Positions 28,616 through 38,580 are shown, numbered from the stretch's first letter. The stretch is DNA of 64,000 nucleotides from an uncultured Clostridia bacterium (GCA_946567425.1 CAMNXF010000010.1:52891-116890), one strand, 5' to 3'. Notes: generated by a model not told the origin, from the letters alone. Translations and numbers: made by a program.

Positions 28616-29758
28616 TTAAATTTCAACGTCAGCGTTGTAGTCCACGCCGTCTATACCGAAGCCGAACATCGCGTAGAAATCGCTCCAGTAGCCGTCCATG
28701 TCGGTAAGCTCCTTGAAATTGTCGGCGGACAGGCTCTCCCACGCCTTTGTGACCTCGGACTGTATCTCGGGGAGCATTTCCCAATCGTCCATGCGTATCT
28801 GCCCCTCGCCGTCAAGGTTCAGCTCGTTATTGCACAGTTTCGCGAACAGCCTGTACATCTGCTCAATACAGCCCTCGTGATTGCCGTGTGCTTTCATTAT
28901 CTTATAGAGAATGGAAATATACAGCGGCACTATCGGGATAGCCGACGATGACTGCGTTACAAGCGCCTTGTTTACGGAAACATACGCCCTCACGCCGTTT
29001 TCGGTGATCTTCTTTGAAGTCTCAAGCAGATGCGCCTTGGCTCTGCCGATCGAACCCTCGTAGTACATCGGGTGAGTAAGCTCGGGACCGATATAGGAGT
29101 ACGCGAGCGTGACCGCGCCGTCCTCGAGAGCGTCCGCAGCCTTGAGTGCGTTGATCCACGCTTCCCAGTCTTCGCCGCCCATGACCTTAACGGTAGCCTC
29201 GATCTCCTCGTCGGTAGCGGGTTCAATGGTTATTTCGGAGACCGTGTTGCTGCGCAGGTCGATCGTTTTGTTGGCGTAGGGAGCTCCCGTGGTTTTGAGA
29301 ACGCTCTTGTAGACGGTCTCGCCGACGGTTCTGCGCGGCGCGGCGAGCGAATACACGACCATATCAACCTTGCCGAGGTCGGACTTTATAATGTCGATGA
29401 CTTCCTTTTTGCACTCGTCCGAATAAGCATCGCCGTTGACGGACTTTGCGTAAAGACCATCCGCCGCCGCGAATTTCTCAAAGGCCTTGGTGTTGTACCA
29501 GCCTGCTGTGCCCGTTTTGCTGCCGCCGCCCTCCTTGTCAAACATAACGCCGAGGGTAGCCGCGCCGCAGCCGAAAGCCGCCGATATTCGTGAAGCCAGC
29601 CCGTACCCCATTGACGAGCCGATGATCAGTACCTTTTTAGCGCCGTTCAGCCGTCTCTTGGACTTAACGTAATCTATCTGTGCCTTGACTGCCGCTTCGC
29701 AGCCGACGGGGTGGGCAGTGGTACAGATAAATCCTCTTACTTTTGGTTGAACTATCAT
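28616..29758 (-). CDS. fabV: Enoyl-ACP reductase FabV (trans-2-enoyl-CoA reductase family)
   Basis: MIVQPKVRGFICTTAHPVGCEAAVKAQI; VLIIGSSMGYGLASRI; YSYIGPELTHPMYYEGSIGRAK. Confidence 0.92.
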   Translation of the reverse strand: MIVQPKVRGFICTTAHPVGCEAAVKAQIDYVKSKRRLNGAKKVLIIGSSMGYGLASRISAAFGCGAATLGVMFDKEGGGSKTGTAGWYNTKAFEKFAAADGLYAKSVNGDAYSDECKKEVIDIIKSDLGKVDMVVYSLAAPRRTVGETVYKSVLKTTGAPYANKTIDLRSNTVSEITIEPATDEEIEATVKVMGGEDWEAWINALKAADALEDGAVTLAYSYIGPELTHPMYYEGSIGRAKAHLLETSKKITENGVRAYVSVNKALVTQSSSAIPIVPLYISILYKIMKAHGNHEGCIEQMYRLFAKLCNNELNLDGEGQIRMDDWEMLPEIQSEVTKAWESLSADNFKELTDMDGYWSDFYAMFGFGIDGVDYNADVEI

Positions 29759-29847
29759 TTTTGTGTCCTCCTATTATGTTATAAATGTATTATACCACGT
29801 TTTCCCTGCTTTTGCAAGTACAAAACGGAGTTACATTAAAAACGCCG

Positions 29848-29888
29848 AAAAATACGGGGCTATGCCGCCGCATAGCCCCGTATTTTTT
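29848..29888. terminator. Bidirectional intrinsic terminator
   Basis: AAATACGGGGCTATG-ccgc-CATAGCCCCGTATTTTTT. Confidence 0.8.
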
Positions 29889-30435
29889 AAAGTCGTAATG
29901 TAAGCCTGAGCACCATCATCAGTGCGAAACTCTCCGCGAGCCGAACCTTTGACCCTGTTTTCCGCATAGCGTAAGTTACAACCTCGGCAACTGCGCAGAA
30001 CTTATCTACAAGCGTTATCATAAACGTCTCGCGGTGACGCGGAAGGCGCTTGGTCATAGGCCACATATGATTGATTATCATATCGCCCTCAAGCTCGTTT
30101 ATCGGGAACATCTGCGACGCGTTGTAGAACGCGATGTTCGCGTGTTCGGCAGCGTGGGAGTTTGCAATACGTTCGTGCGTTTTGCGGTCGTAAAAGAAGA
30201 GATCATGCAGCAGTCCGGCACGCGCTGCGGACTTCGCGTTAAGGCGAAAGAAACGGCACAGCAGAAAATTGTAGTAGGATACGTTCAGCGAGTGCTGAAG
30301 CCGCGTCGTGCCGCAATGATGTCCGAATTCGCTCAGACTCAGAACGGAGTTGTTGTCAAGCAAGTCGCTTACACAGCTGTAATAGTCGTTGACCGTGGAA
30401 AGGTCTTTTTTGGAGAGCACAGCTCTGAACATAAT
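29887..30435 (-). CDS. HD-domain phosphohydrolase
   Basis: TRLQHSLNVSYYNFLLCRFF...AARAGLLHDLFFYD; MFRAVLSKKD start. Confidence 0.8.
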   Translation of the reverse strand: MMFRAVLSKKDLSTVNDYYSCVSDLLDNNSVLSLSEFGHHCGTTRLQHSLNVSYYNFLLCRFFRLNAKSAARAGLLHDLFFYDRKTHERIANSHAAEHANIAFYNASQMFPINELEGDMIINHMWPMTKRLPRHRETFMITLVDKFCAVAEVVTYAMRKTGSKVRLAESFALMMVLRLTLRL

Positions 30436-30725
30436 AAAATCACCTTGCAAAATTTAATCTATATATATTGTACCTTTTTTTCGCCGCAAATGCAATGGTA
30501 ATTTTTTACTTTGTGAAATGTTAACAAAAATTTATAAAAATTTTTGTATATGTTGATTTTTTAAGGATTTTTTTAATTAAAAAACCTGTCGATCAGCAGG
30601 ATGCGCTTAAACAGGGCTATGCTTTTTGCTTGAATTAAGTAAAAAATCCTGATAACGATTACTTTTGTGCACTATGCACAAAAATGACCCATTATATTTC
30701 TATATAATTATGGGTATTGTCGGAC

Positions 30726-30754
30726 TTGTAATAATTAAGTATTTGGTGTATAAT
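30726..30754 (+). promoter_or_regulatory. Sigma-A promoter upstream of helicase/GHKL gene pair
   Basis: TTGTAA-17 nt-TATAAT. Confidence 0.5.
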
Positions 30755-30859
30755 TAAATTATAGGATTATATAAATGCACAAAATTTGCAGGCGGAAAAC
30801 ATCTGCCTGTGGGTACTTTATTTTTATTCCGGACTACATAATTTTGGAGGTGCGATATA

Positions 30860-32809
30860 TTGAGCAATTTTAAATGGATGCCGCTGGCGGGGCTGAACCT
30901 GTCCGCCGCAAATCTCGCAGCTGCCGAAAAGCTGCGCAGATTCGGGTTCGCGGTAAACTGCGGAGAATTCGGCTCGGAGAAATACACAAAGGCCGGGCTG
31001 TGCATTTACGATGTGCTGGCGGAAAAGGAAAACCCGAACATACTTATCATTACGCCGAACAGCGAGCTTTACAGTTGGTACAGGGTAATGGTGACAACGC
31101 TTGGCGCTGATTTTAAAATTATCACCGGCGCACCTAATTCGCTGCTGTTTTTCAACGAATTCGGGGCGGGACTGTACATGATGTCCTCCAACACCCTCTT
31201 CGGGGATAACGTCCTAAAAAAGAAAGCCGGCAAGAATTTCCTCTGGGATCTTATCATTATTGACGAGGAGCAAGACCCGGGAGTTCCCGATTACAAAAAG
31301 TACCGCGAGAATATTATCTGGAGCAGCGAAAAGCTGCTTGTGAACACCCCGTTCCCCGCAAGGAACGACGACGATAAAAAGGAGCTTGCCGAGCTTATCA
31401 AGAGCGTGCTCTCGAGCGGTGAAAAAGCGGCGAAAGCCGACGAGATCGGCTTTGACGCGGGAGCGGCGCGTCTTGACGAGGAGTCCGCGGTAATGAGATA
31501 TTTTGATGTGCCCGCGTACTCCGACAAGTTTGAGCGCAAGGTGTCGTTCGTGGACTACGGTTTTGACGAGGACACCTTGGTGAACCTCCGCAGACGCGTC
31601 GATCTGCGTTCGGGTCTGCCTGTTTACCGTTTCGGCGGAAACGTTTTCGAGGCTTATGACTGCGAGAGGTTCGAGAAAGAGCGCCGCGCTTACATAAAAA
31701 TGTCCTACACTCGTTCCGACGTTGAGGATCTGAGGGCGTTTGACAAGAAACTCGACAGCCTTATAAACTATGTGACCGACGTTCTTTCCGAAGAGAACAG
31801 CCGCGTAATGATCTACTGCTGCGGTAAGGAATCCGTCGAGTATCTGCGCAAGGCGCTGACCTGTATGTTCGGCGCGGATGTCCGTGTGGCGCGCGACGAG
31901 CTGTCCAATCCCGACGATATTGCGGTAAAGCTCTCCGTAAACGCTGTACGCAGCTATCCGAGAATACTTATCGGAACAGACATTCTCGGTACCATCGGCA
32001 ACGGAATGAGCGGAATAAATTGTATCATCAACTACGAACTGCCGCTGTCTCCTGCGCTGCTCGAAAGAAGAATGACCCGTCACGGAAACGCGAAAGAGGC
32101 AGAGAGACGCTTTGTCATCTTCCGAGACAGCAACAACCTTTTTGATACCTGCGCTCTTGAAAAAGTGCTGTATCTGCAGCTTGAAAGCGGCTTCTGCGGC
32201 AAGCTGCCCGCAAGAAGCATATTGCTCGACGTTCCCGAAAAAGCGGACTGCATTAACCGCCTTATCGACGATCTGAAATACATTCGCGGCGTTGCCAAGG
32301 AGATAGACAACTGCCTTGACCTCATCAAAAAGGTAAAGTGCGAATATGCTATTCCCGAAACGGAGGGTATCCAGAACAGCAAGCAGCTCGCGGAGTTCGC
32401 GGAGAATATGCTTGAACGCGTATACAAGCTGTTCGGTTTGAGCGAAAGCTCCTCGAAGGACGATATTTCCGCGGCAATCAACGGGCTTGGCGGATTGTGC
32501 ATAGTAAGCGACGGACAGCTTAAAAAGGCTCCCGACTGCGCGGCAATGTCGGATTCGTTTACGAACGACAGCTACTCCAACCAACCGTTCGCCTTGGACG
32601 CTCTTAAGGGTCTCGCCGACGCAAAGGCGCAGATAGACGAGCTTCACAAGAGCGATGACTTCCACCTCAAGATTAAACAGGAGATCGTTTCTCTTAACGA
32701 CTGTATACAATATCCCGTATTGTACGGAATATGGAAGTACAGGGCAAAGGAACAGGATTCCGACCGCTCCTTTAAGGATTACATCAAGATATACAACGAC
32801 GGTATCTGA
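30860..32809 (+). CDS. Divergent SF2 (SNF2/DEAD-like) helicase
   Basis: TTG start after GGAGG; Walker B-like LIIIDEEQD; helicase-C features RILIGTDILGTIGNGMSGINCIINYELPLSPALLERRMTRHGNAKEAERRFVIF. Confidence 0.6.
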   Translation: MSNFKWMPLAGLNLSAANLAAAEKLRRFGFAVNCGEFGSEKYTKAGLCIYDVLAEKENPNILIITPNSELYSWYRVMVTTLGADFKIITGAPNSLLFFNEFGAGLYMMSSNTLFGDNVLKKKAGKNFLWDLIIIDEEQDPGVPDYKKYRENIIWSSEKLLVNTPFPARNDDDKKELAELIKSVLSSGEKAAKADEIGFDAGAARLDEESAVMRYFDVPAYSDKFERKVSFVDYGFDEDTLVNLRRRVDLRSGLPVYRFGGNVFEAYDCERFEKERRAYIKMSYTRSDVEDLRAFDKKLDSLINYVTDVLSEENSRVMIYCCGKESVEYLRKALTCMFGADVRVARDELSNPDDIAVKLSVNAVRSYPRILIGTDILGTIGNGMSGINCIINYELPLSPALLERRMTRHGNAKEAERRFVIFRDSNNLFDTCALEKVLYLQLESGFCGKLPARSILLDVPEKADCINRLIDDLKYIRGVAKEIDNCLDLIKKVKCEYAIPETEGIQNSKQLAEFAENMLERVYKLFGLSESSSKDDISAAINGLGGLCIVSDGQLKKAPDCAAMSDSFTNDSYSNQPFALDALKGLADAKAQIDELHKSDDFHLKIKQEIVSLNDCIQYPVLYGIWKYRAKEQDSDRSFKDYIKIYNDGI

Positions 32810-32884
32810 CCAAAGTTGTTTACGGCTCAACCGTGCGGAGCCGATCCGATAATTATAAAAGCGCGGAGAAACGAGGCGTAGATA

Positions 32885-35800
32885 ATGAGCGAGAGCTATG
32901 AAACAGTGGAAAAGCTGCTCGGCGACTTTTTTGAGCGAAACACAGCGGGCGACAAAGAGGGTATGAAGTCGGTTATCGACGATATTCAGCAGAAGCTGAA
33001 GTCGGGCAGTGTCGACAGCGACCCGTTTAAGGACTATTTCAACAATATGTATGCCGGCAGAGGTGCGATAAACGTAAACGGTATCGCCAAGGATTATCCG
33101 AGGGAATCCATTATACGTGAGCTTTTGCAGAACGTTTTCGGGTGCGATTACGATTCGCCCGATATCAAGGTTATGATCGAGTTCCTCGATGAGGGACAGG
33201 TAAAACTCACCTACAACGAGACGGGATTTACGCTGGCGCAAGTGTTCTACTATCTTTCGGTAGGGCGCAACGAAGGCGACAAAAAACGCGAAGGCCGTTT
33301 CGGTCTGGGCGCTAAGAGCGTTTTCGCGAACGTCGATTGGTTCAAAATGCGCTCGAACGATTACTCGCTGCGCGTAGTCAACGACGAGGGAACTCTAAAG
33401 GTGCGCGAGCTTCAGCTCAACGGACAGCATTTCCCGCACACGGAGATAGTGTTCGCGCTGCCTGAGAATGAGCAGGAGGCACTCCATGAGAACCTCACCA
33501 CGCTCACGTCGAAAAAGGGCATATACATAAATATGGTAGACCTCTGTTTCGCGTTCATCAGGAAGAAGAATCTGAAAGCGGTCGATGACGAGGAGTGCAT
33601 TCAGAGAACGTTCAACATCGCGATAATCAACTACGGCAAGCCTGAAGTTGTTTATAAGATACAGCTTTACCGCAAGGACGCGAACGACGTTCCCAAGGTA
33701 AGATTTTTCGAGAACGGCAAGAGCGTCGCGGATTTCCTGCATGCGGAGCGCGACGGCTTCACTTACCTTATCCCGTATGCGATATCGGGCGCAAAGCGCG
33801 ATGCGGCAAAGGTACTGATGAACAAGTACAACTACTTTTCCACCTATGAGTTAACAGGCTTTGTTCGTGCAAACAACGTGGATTTTGTTGATGAGCAGCT
33901 TTCGGCGTTCTTCGTTTCTGTGCCGAATAAATACATCACAAATAACCGTTCGGGTATCAAGTACGACTCGCTGGAGGAGTGCTCGGGCAAGATAGAGCAA
34001 GGCATACTCTCCGTTGCTGAGGAATACAAAAAGCTGTTTGTGCTGGAACTTATTCAGCGGCAGGACGTTCCTGACCGTTATATGCTTCGTCCGAAGGCGT
34101 ATGTTTTCGAGTTCTTCTACAATTATATAAACACTAGCGGCATTGTAAAGGGTCTGCGTGAAAAGTTCGGCGACAGCGTTTCCGTGCTGTTCCCGCATTC
34201 GCCCGAGCCCGTGCTGTTTGAGGGTCTGCGCAAGAACGGTTTTTTCACCGAGCGCGACAACGTTTCCAAAGAAGAGCATGAGGACGGCAGCGCCGCGAAG
34301 ATGCTCCTGCAGGATATCGAGCAAATGAACACATGGTACGGCAAGGACGACAACCACGTTCTTGTCGCAAGGTATGACTGGTCGGTCGCGGGAACGGACG
34401 AAGGCGGCAAGGAGTATCTGTATTCGTTCTATCAGGACGGAAACCAATATCTCATGTCCTCTGACGGTCGCAAGGTCAAGGATTACGAGCTTGGCGCGAG
34501 CTTCCGCAGCATAATCAGCCTTAAGCTCAACGAGAGCATAGTTAACGGCTCCGTTGCGGACGAAAACGCTTTGGCGGAGGCGTTCGCGGTTATTGACGAA
34601 ATGTTCGGCGAAAACTACCGCATTTCGATGAAGTACTTCCAGTTCGTCATCACGTCCGGCACGGCATCCGTTCAGTTTGAGATATCCAAGATAAATATCG
34701 GCAACCTCAAAAAGGCTTACGATACGCTGGCGGCTCATGAGATGCGATTTGAAAATCATCAGATCTTCAATCAGGTAATAACGCTGATGGTGAACTCATT
34801 CACGAACGGCAAGGACACCATTCAGTTCCTGCAAGAGATCAAGAGCCAGGGCGGTGAAGTAACGCTGGCGCTCGATATCAACAAGCGCTACCGCTTCTCT
34901 GTTTACGGAAAGCAGTTTATGATCCCGCCCAACATCACCAATGCGGAGTTGCTTGATATCATCGGCGACGTTTACGCGCTTATCGAGAGCGGACTGCTCA
35001 ATAAACGCATATTCGACTTTCCGTATTCCGCGGGCCGCTTTAACTTCGACACGCAGGACGTTCTGTCAGTGCTCCCCGACGCGCGCAACGCAGATGCTGT
35101 GGAGCAGATAATGTCCAAGACTTACGTCTGCGACCTCGGTATGGATAAGATCGCGCTGTTGGATAAGGACAACAAGCTGATGAAGATCGTCGACCTGTCC
35201 GCTCCGATCGCACCCGAGGATATGGAAAAGAGCGCCAAGGTGGTTATTCTGCGTGACGGAATGTCCAAGCCGCAGTACGCGGGCTTCGCGGAGTTCCTCA
35301 TTACGGGCGCGAACAAGAACAGGCTTTCGGCGCTTTATTCCGGTACGGAAGAGCCTAATCTGGTGCTGCTCGATCAGCTGCCGTATTACTACAAGCCTGT
35401 ACCTTCGATCACGCGCAAGGAGTTCGATTATCTGCGTGAGCAGGTATGCCGTATCGCGCCGCACGAAAAGGAGAACAAAAAGGCATACCGAAACTATTTC
35501 GCGCGCGACATAAACGCGAAGCTCTACGGCTACGGCGGCGTTTGCCCGTGCTGCGGCTACGAAACGGGTGTGCTCAACAGCTTTGTTGTCAAGAAGTTTT
35601 CGATCGGACTTATGAACGGCGAAAAGGAGCAGAAGTTCAACTTCTCGCTGTACCTTTGCCAGAACGATGCTGCCGCTGCTTCCGGCTGGCTCATCGACGA
35701 CATAAGCATTGGGGGAATGACCCCGTTCCTGTGGCTGGAGGAGATCGGAGAGATAGACAATATCCCGCCCGAGTTCCTGTACTGCCGCGTTAAATTCCGC

Positions 35801-36193
35801 AGACAGGTAACTTATGATATAGTTGAACCGGGAGACACCAAAGTTCCCGAGACCGTTTACGACGGCGCTCCCGAGGTGCTCGATCTGGTGCTCAGCCCCA
35901 TGATGGCGGCAAAGTGGTACGAGGATAACGCGTCACCCGTCAACCGCGAGGCGGCGATAAAGGAAGCTGCCGCAGCGCAGGCTCAGACGGAGGTTCCCGA
36001 CGAAAAAACCGCTGCTGTTGAAACTCCCAAGGAGTACGACGAGAACGGAGAGGAGATCGTTACCGAGCTTAAGCCCACAGAGACGATAAATCAGCTAAGA
36101 TCGAGTGCCGATAAGGACGTTTCAATGCCCGATCAGCCGAAACTCACGCCCAGACACCCGAAGGTTGATAATATCGGTGACATTACAATGTAA
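32885..36193 (+). CDS. Large GHKL-type ATPase (HSP90/sacsin/MORC-like N-terminal domain), C-terminal zinc-knuckle-like motif
   Basis: N-box IIRELLQNVFGC, YNETGF, SVGRNEGDKKREGRFGLGAKSVF; C-terminal GVCPCCGYETG. Confidence 0.65.
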   Translation: MSESYETVEKLLGDFFERNTAGDKEGMKSVIDDIQQKLKSGSVDSDPFKDYFNNMYAGRGAINVNGIAKDYPRESIIRELLQNVFGCDYDSPDIKVMIEFLDEGQVKLTYNETGFTLAQVFYYLSVGRNEGDKKREGRFGLGAKSVFANVDWFKMRSNDYSLRVVNDEGTLKVRELQLNGQHFPHTEIVFALPENEQEALHENLTTLTSKKGIYINMVDLCFAFIRKKNLKAVDDEECIQRTFNIAIINYGKPEVVYKIQLYRKDANDVPKVRFFENGKSVADFLHAERDGFTYLIPYAISGAKRDAAKVLMNKYNYFSTYELTGFVRANNVDFVDEQLSAFFVSVPNKYITNNRSGIKYDSLEECSGKIEQGILSVAEEYKKLFVLELIQRQDVPDRYMLRPKAYVFEFFYNYINTSGIVKGLREKFGDSVSVLFPHSPEPVLFEGLRKNGFFTERDNVSKEEHEDGSAAKMLLQDIEQMNTWYGKDDNHVLVARYDWSVAGTDEGGKEYLYSFYQDGNQYLMSSDGRKVKDYELGASFRSIISLKLNESIVNGSVADENALAEAFAVIDEMFGENYRISMKYFQFVITSGTASVQFEISKINIGNLKKAYDTLAAHEMRFENHQIFNQVITLMVNSFTNGKDTIQFLQEIKSQGGEVTLALDINKRYRFSVYGKQFMIPPNITNAELLDIIGDVYALIESGLLNKRIFDFPYSAGRFNFDTQDVLSVLPDARNADAVEQIMSKTYVCDLGMDKIALLDKDNKLMKIVDLSAPIAPEDMEKSAKVVILRDGMSKPQYAGFAEFLITGANKNRLSALYSGTEEPNLVLLDQLPYYYKPVPSITRKEFDYLREQVCRIAPHEKENKKAYRNYFARDINAKLYGYGGVCPCCGYETGVLNSFVVKKFSIGLMNGEKEQKFNFSLYLCQNDAAAASGWLIDDISIGGMTPFLWLEEIGEIDNIPPEFLYCRVKFRRQVTYDIVEPGDTKVPETVYDGAPEVLDLVLSPMMAAKWYEDNASPVNREAAIKEAAAAQAQTEVPDEKTAAVETPKEYDENGEEIVTELKPTETINQLRSSADKDVSMPDQPKLTPRHPKVDNIGDITM

Positions 36194-36269
36194 ATAATTA
36201 ACTTAGACCGCTGCTCAGCAGGGCGCAAAGGTTTCATCTGCGCTTCTGAACGGCGGTTTAAGACTGTTA

Positions 36270-36297
36270 TTGACAGTGTGAAAATTTTAACTATAAG
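36270..36297 (+). promoter_or_regulatory. Promoter of rnf operon
   Basis: TTGACA-16 nt-TATAAG. Confidence 0.5.
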
Positions 36298-36313
36298 AAA
36301 GGATTGGTGAGTT

Positions 36314-37618
36314 TTGGGTAAACTGCATTCCGTTCGGCTGCCGCATTTCAGCGGCTCGGCGGAGCAATCAACGAGAAAGATCCCCGCTCCCGAGCTGGTA
36401 GCAATAAGTATGCTTCAGCATATCGGAGCGCCTTGCGAGCCGTGCGTCGCAGTCGGCGACAACGTTAAGATCGGTCAGAAGATCGGCGATACGGAGGCAT
36501 TTATGTCCGCGCCGGTTCACGCATCGGTCAGCGGCGTGGTAAAGGAGATCAAGGACGTAATGAACGTCGGAGGGCGGCTGTGCAAAACGGTCGTCATCGC
36601 AAACGACAATAAGAACGAGATGTCGCCCGACATCAAGCCGCCAAAGGCGGACACACGAGAGGAGTTCATCAAGGCAGTGCGCGAGAGCGGCGCGGTAGGT
36701 TTGGGCGGCGCGGGATTTCCCACACACGTTAAGCTGGCTTACGACCGCAGCAAGGTCAAGATCGACTATCTGCTGCTCAACGGCGCGGAGTGTGAGCCGT
36801 ACATCACGAGCGACTACCGTGAGCTTATGGAGAATTCCGACAACGTTCTTGCGGGAATTGATATGGTAATGACGAGGCTGGAGATTCCGAACGCGATAAT
36901 CGGCATCGAGGCAGACAAGCCGCAGGCTATCGCGAAACTGGAAAAGCTCGTGATACGTTATCCGAACATTACTGTTAGGCGGCTGCCGAGCGCGTATCCG
37001 CAGGGCGCGGAGAAGGTGCTCATCCACACGCTAACGGGGCGCGTAGTCGGCGAGGGCAAGCTCCCCTCGGACGTTGGCTGTATGGTTATGAACGTCTCGA
37101 CGGCGGGCTTTATTTACAGCTACATCAAGACGGGCATTCCGCTTGTAAAGCGCCGTATCACGATAGACGGCGATATAGTAAATTCCCCCGCGAACTTCTT
37201 TATTCCCGTGGGAACGCTGCTCCACTCGATCGTGGGATTTGCGGACGTTCGCCGCCAGCCCGACAGAATTGTCCTCGGCGGACCAATGATGGGCTCGTGC
37301 GCGTTCGACCCCGATACGCCGCTCGGCAAGACCAATAACGCCGTGCTGTTGTTCGGCGACACCAAGGAGCGCAAGACGAGCGCGTGTATCCGCTGCGGAC
37401 GCTGCGTGAGAGCCTGTGCGGTCAACCTTATGCCGACCGAGCTTGAAAGCGCCTACGATGCGCGCGACGCTGCCGCTCTGGAGCAGCTCAAGGTCAATCT
37501 CTGCATGAACTGCGGCGCGTGCAGCTTCGTATGTCCCGCAAAGCGTCCGCTTGCCGAGAAAAATCAGCTTGCCAAGGATTTTCTGCGGCAGAGCAAAGCA
37601 AAACAACAAGGAAAGTGA
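36314..37618 (+). CDS. rnfC: Electron transport complex RnfC
   Basis: GAVGLGGAGFPTHVKL; two 4Fe-4S clusters CIRCGRCVRAC and CMNCGACSFVCP. Confidence 0.95.
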   Translation: MGKLHSVRLPHFSGSAEQSTRKIPAPELVAISMLQHIGAPCEPCVAVGDNVKIGQKIGDTEAFMSAPVHASVSGVVKEIKDVMNVGGRLCKTVVIANDNKNEMSPDIKPPKADTREEFIKAVRESGAVGLGGAGFPTHVKLAYDRSKVKIDYLLLNGAECEPYITSDYRELMENSDNVLAGIDMVMTRLEIPNAIIGIEADKPQAIAKLEKLVIRYPNITVRRLPSAYPQGAEKVLIHTLTGRVVGEGKLPSDVGCMVMNVSTAGFIYSYIKTGIPLVKRRITIDGDIVNSPANFFIPVGTLLHSIVGFADVRRQPDRIVLGGPMMGSCAFDPDTPLGKTNNAVLLFGDTKERKTSACIRCGRCVRACAVNLMPTELESAYDARDAAALEQLKVNLCMNCGACSFVCPAKRPLAEKNQLAKDFLRQSKAKQQGK

Positions 37619-37629
37619 GGTGGGGGTAA

Positions 37630-38580
37630 ATGAATAAATTGTTTGTCGAGTCCTCGCCGCATATACGCAGCGCGTGGACTACGCAGAAAATAATGTTGAA
37701 CGTAATTATCGCGCTTTGCCCCGCGCTCATTATGTCCACGTACATATTCGGCATAAAGGCACTGCTGCTGACGATAATATGCTGCGCGTCGTGCGTGCTG
37801 CTGGAGTTCCTTTTCAACAAGATCACCAAACGCGAGGACACGATTTACGATCTGTCGGCGGTGGTGACGGGTATGCTTCTGGCGTTCAATCTGCCTGTCG
37901 ATCTGCCCGTTTATATGGCGATAATCGGCTGCTTTGTCGCGATAATTATCGTGAAATGCCTGTTCGGCGGAATAGGACAAAACTTCGCGAACCCCGCGAT
38001 CACCGCGCGAATTGTACTTATGATGTCGTTCGCGGGGAGCATGACGAAATGGACCGCGCCGTTCTCGTGGAAAGAGGGCGTGGACGCTACGGTAAGCGCT
38101 ACTCCGCTTGCCGCGGATACGCTGCCGCCGCTTACGGATATGTTCTTCGGCTTCCGCGCGGGCTGTCTGGGCGAAACCTGCATTGCGGCGCTGCTTTTGG
38201 GCGGTCTGTATTTGATATTTACCGGACTGGTGCGTCCGACTACTCCCGTCTGCTTTATCGGCACTGTCGCGGTGCTGTCGTTCTTCTACGGCGGCTGCGA
38301 CGTGAACTTTATGCTGTATCAGCTTATGTCGGGCGGTCTTGTTCTGGGTGCGTTCTTTATGGCTACCGACTACGCGACAACGCCGCTGACGACAAAGGGC
38401 AAGATCATCTTCGGCGTGGGATGCGGACTTATCACGTTCGCGATACGTCAATTCGCGTCGATGCCCGAGGGCGTTTCGTTCTCCATTCTGGTGATGAACT
38501 GCCTTACTCCTCTTATCGACAGATTTACCGCGCCGAAGGCTCTCGGAGCAGTGAAGCCGAAAAAGGAGGGTAAGCAATGA
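37630..38580 (+). CDS. rnfD: Electron transport complex RnfD
   Basis: Polytopic RnfD-like; position between rnfC and rnfG. Confidence 0.93.
   Translation: MNKLFVESSPHIRSAWTTQKIMLNVIIALCPALIMSTYIFGIKALLLTIICCASCVLLEFLFNKITKREDTIYDLSAVVTGMLLAFNLPVDLPVYMAIIGCFVAIIIVKCLFGGIGQNFANPAITARIVLMMSFAGSMTKWTAPFSWKEGVDATVSATPLAADTLPPLTDMFFGFRAGCLGETCIAALLLGGLYLIFTGLVRPTTPVCFIGTVAVLSFFYGGCDVNFMLYQLMSGGLVLGAFFMATDYATTPLTTKGKIIFGVGCGLITFAIRQFASMPEGVSFSILVMNCLTPLIDRFTAPKALGAVKPKKEGKQ

Noticed and set aside
28616-30435. fabV / HD-domain gene neighbourhood as a special system
   Set aside because: Separate ordinary genes divided by a bidirectional terminator; nothing ties them together.
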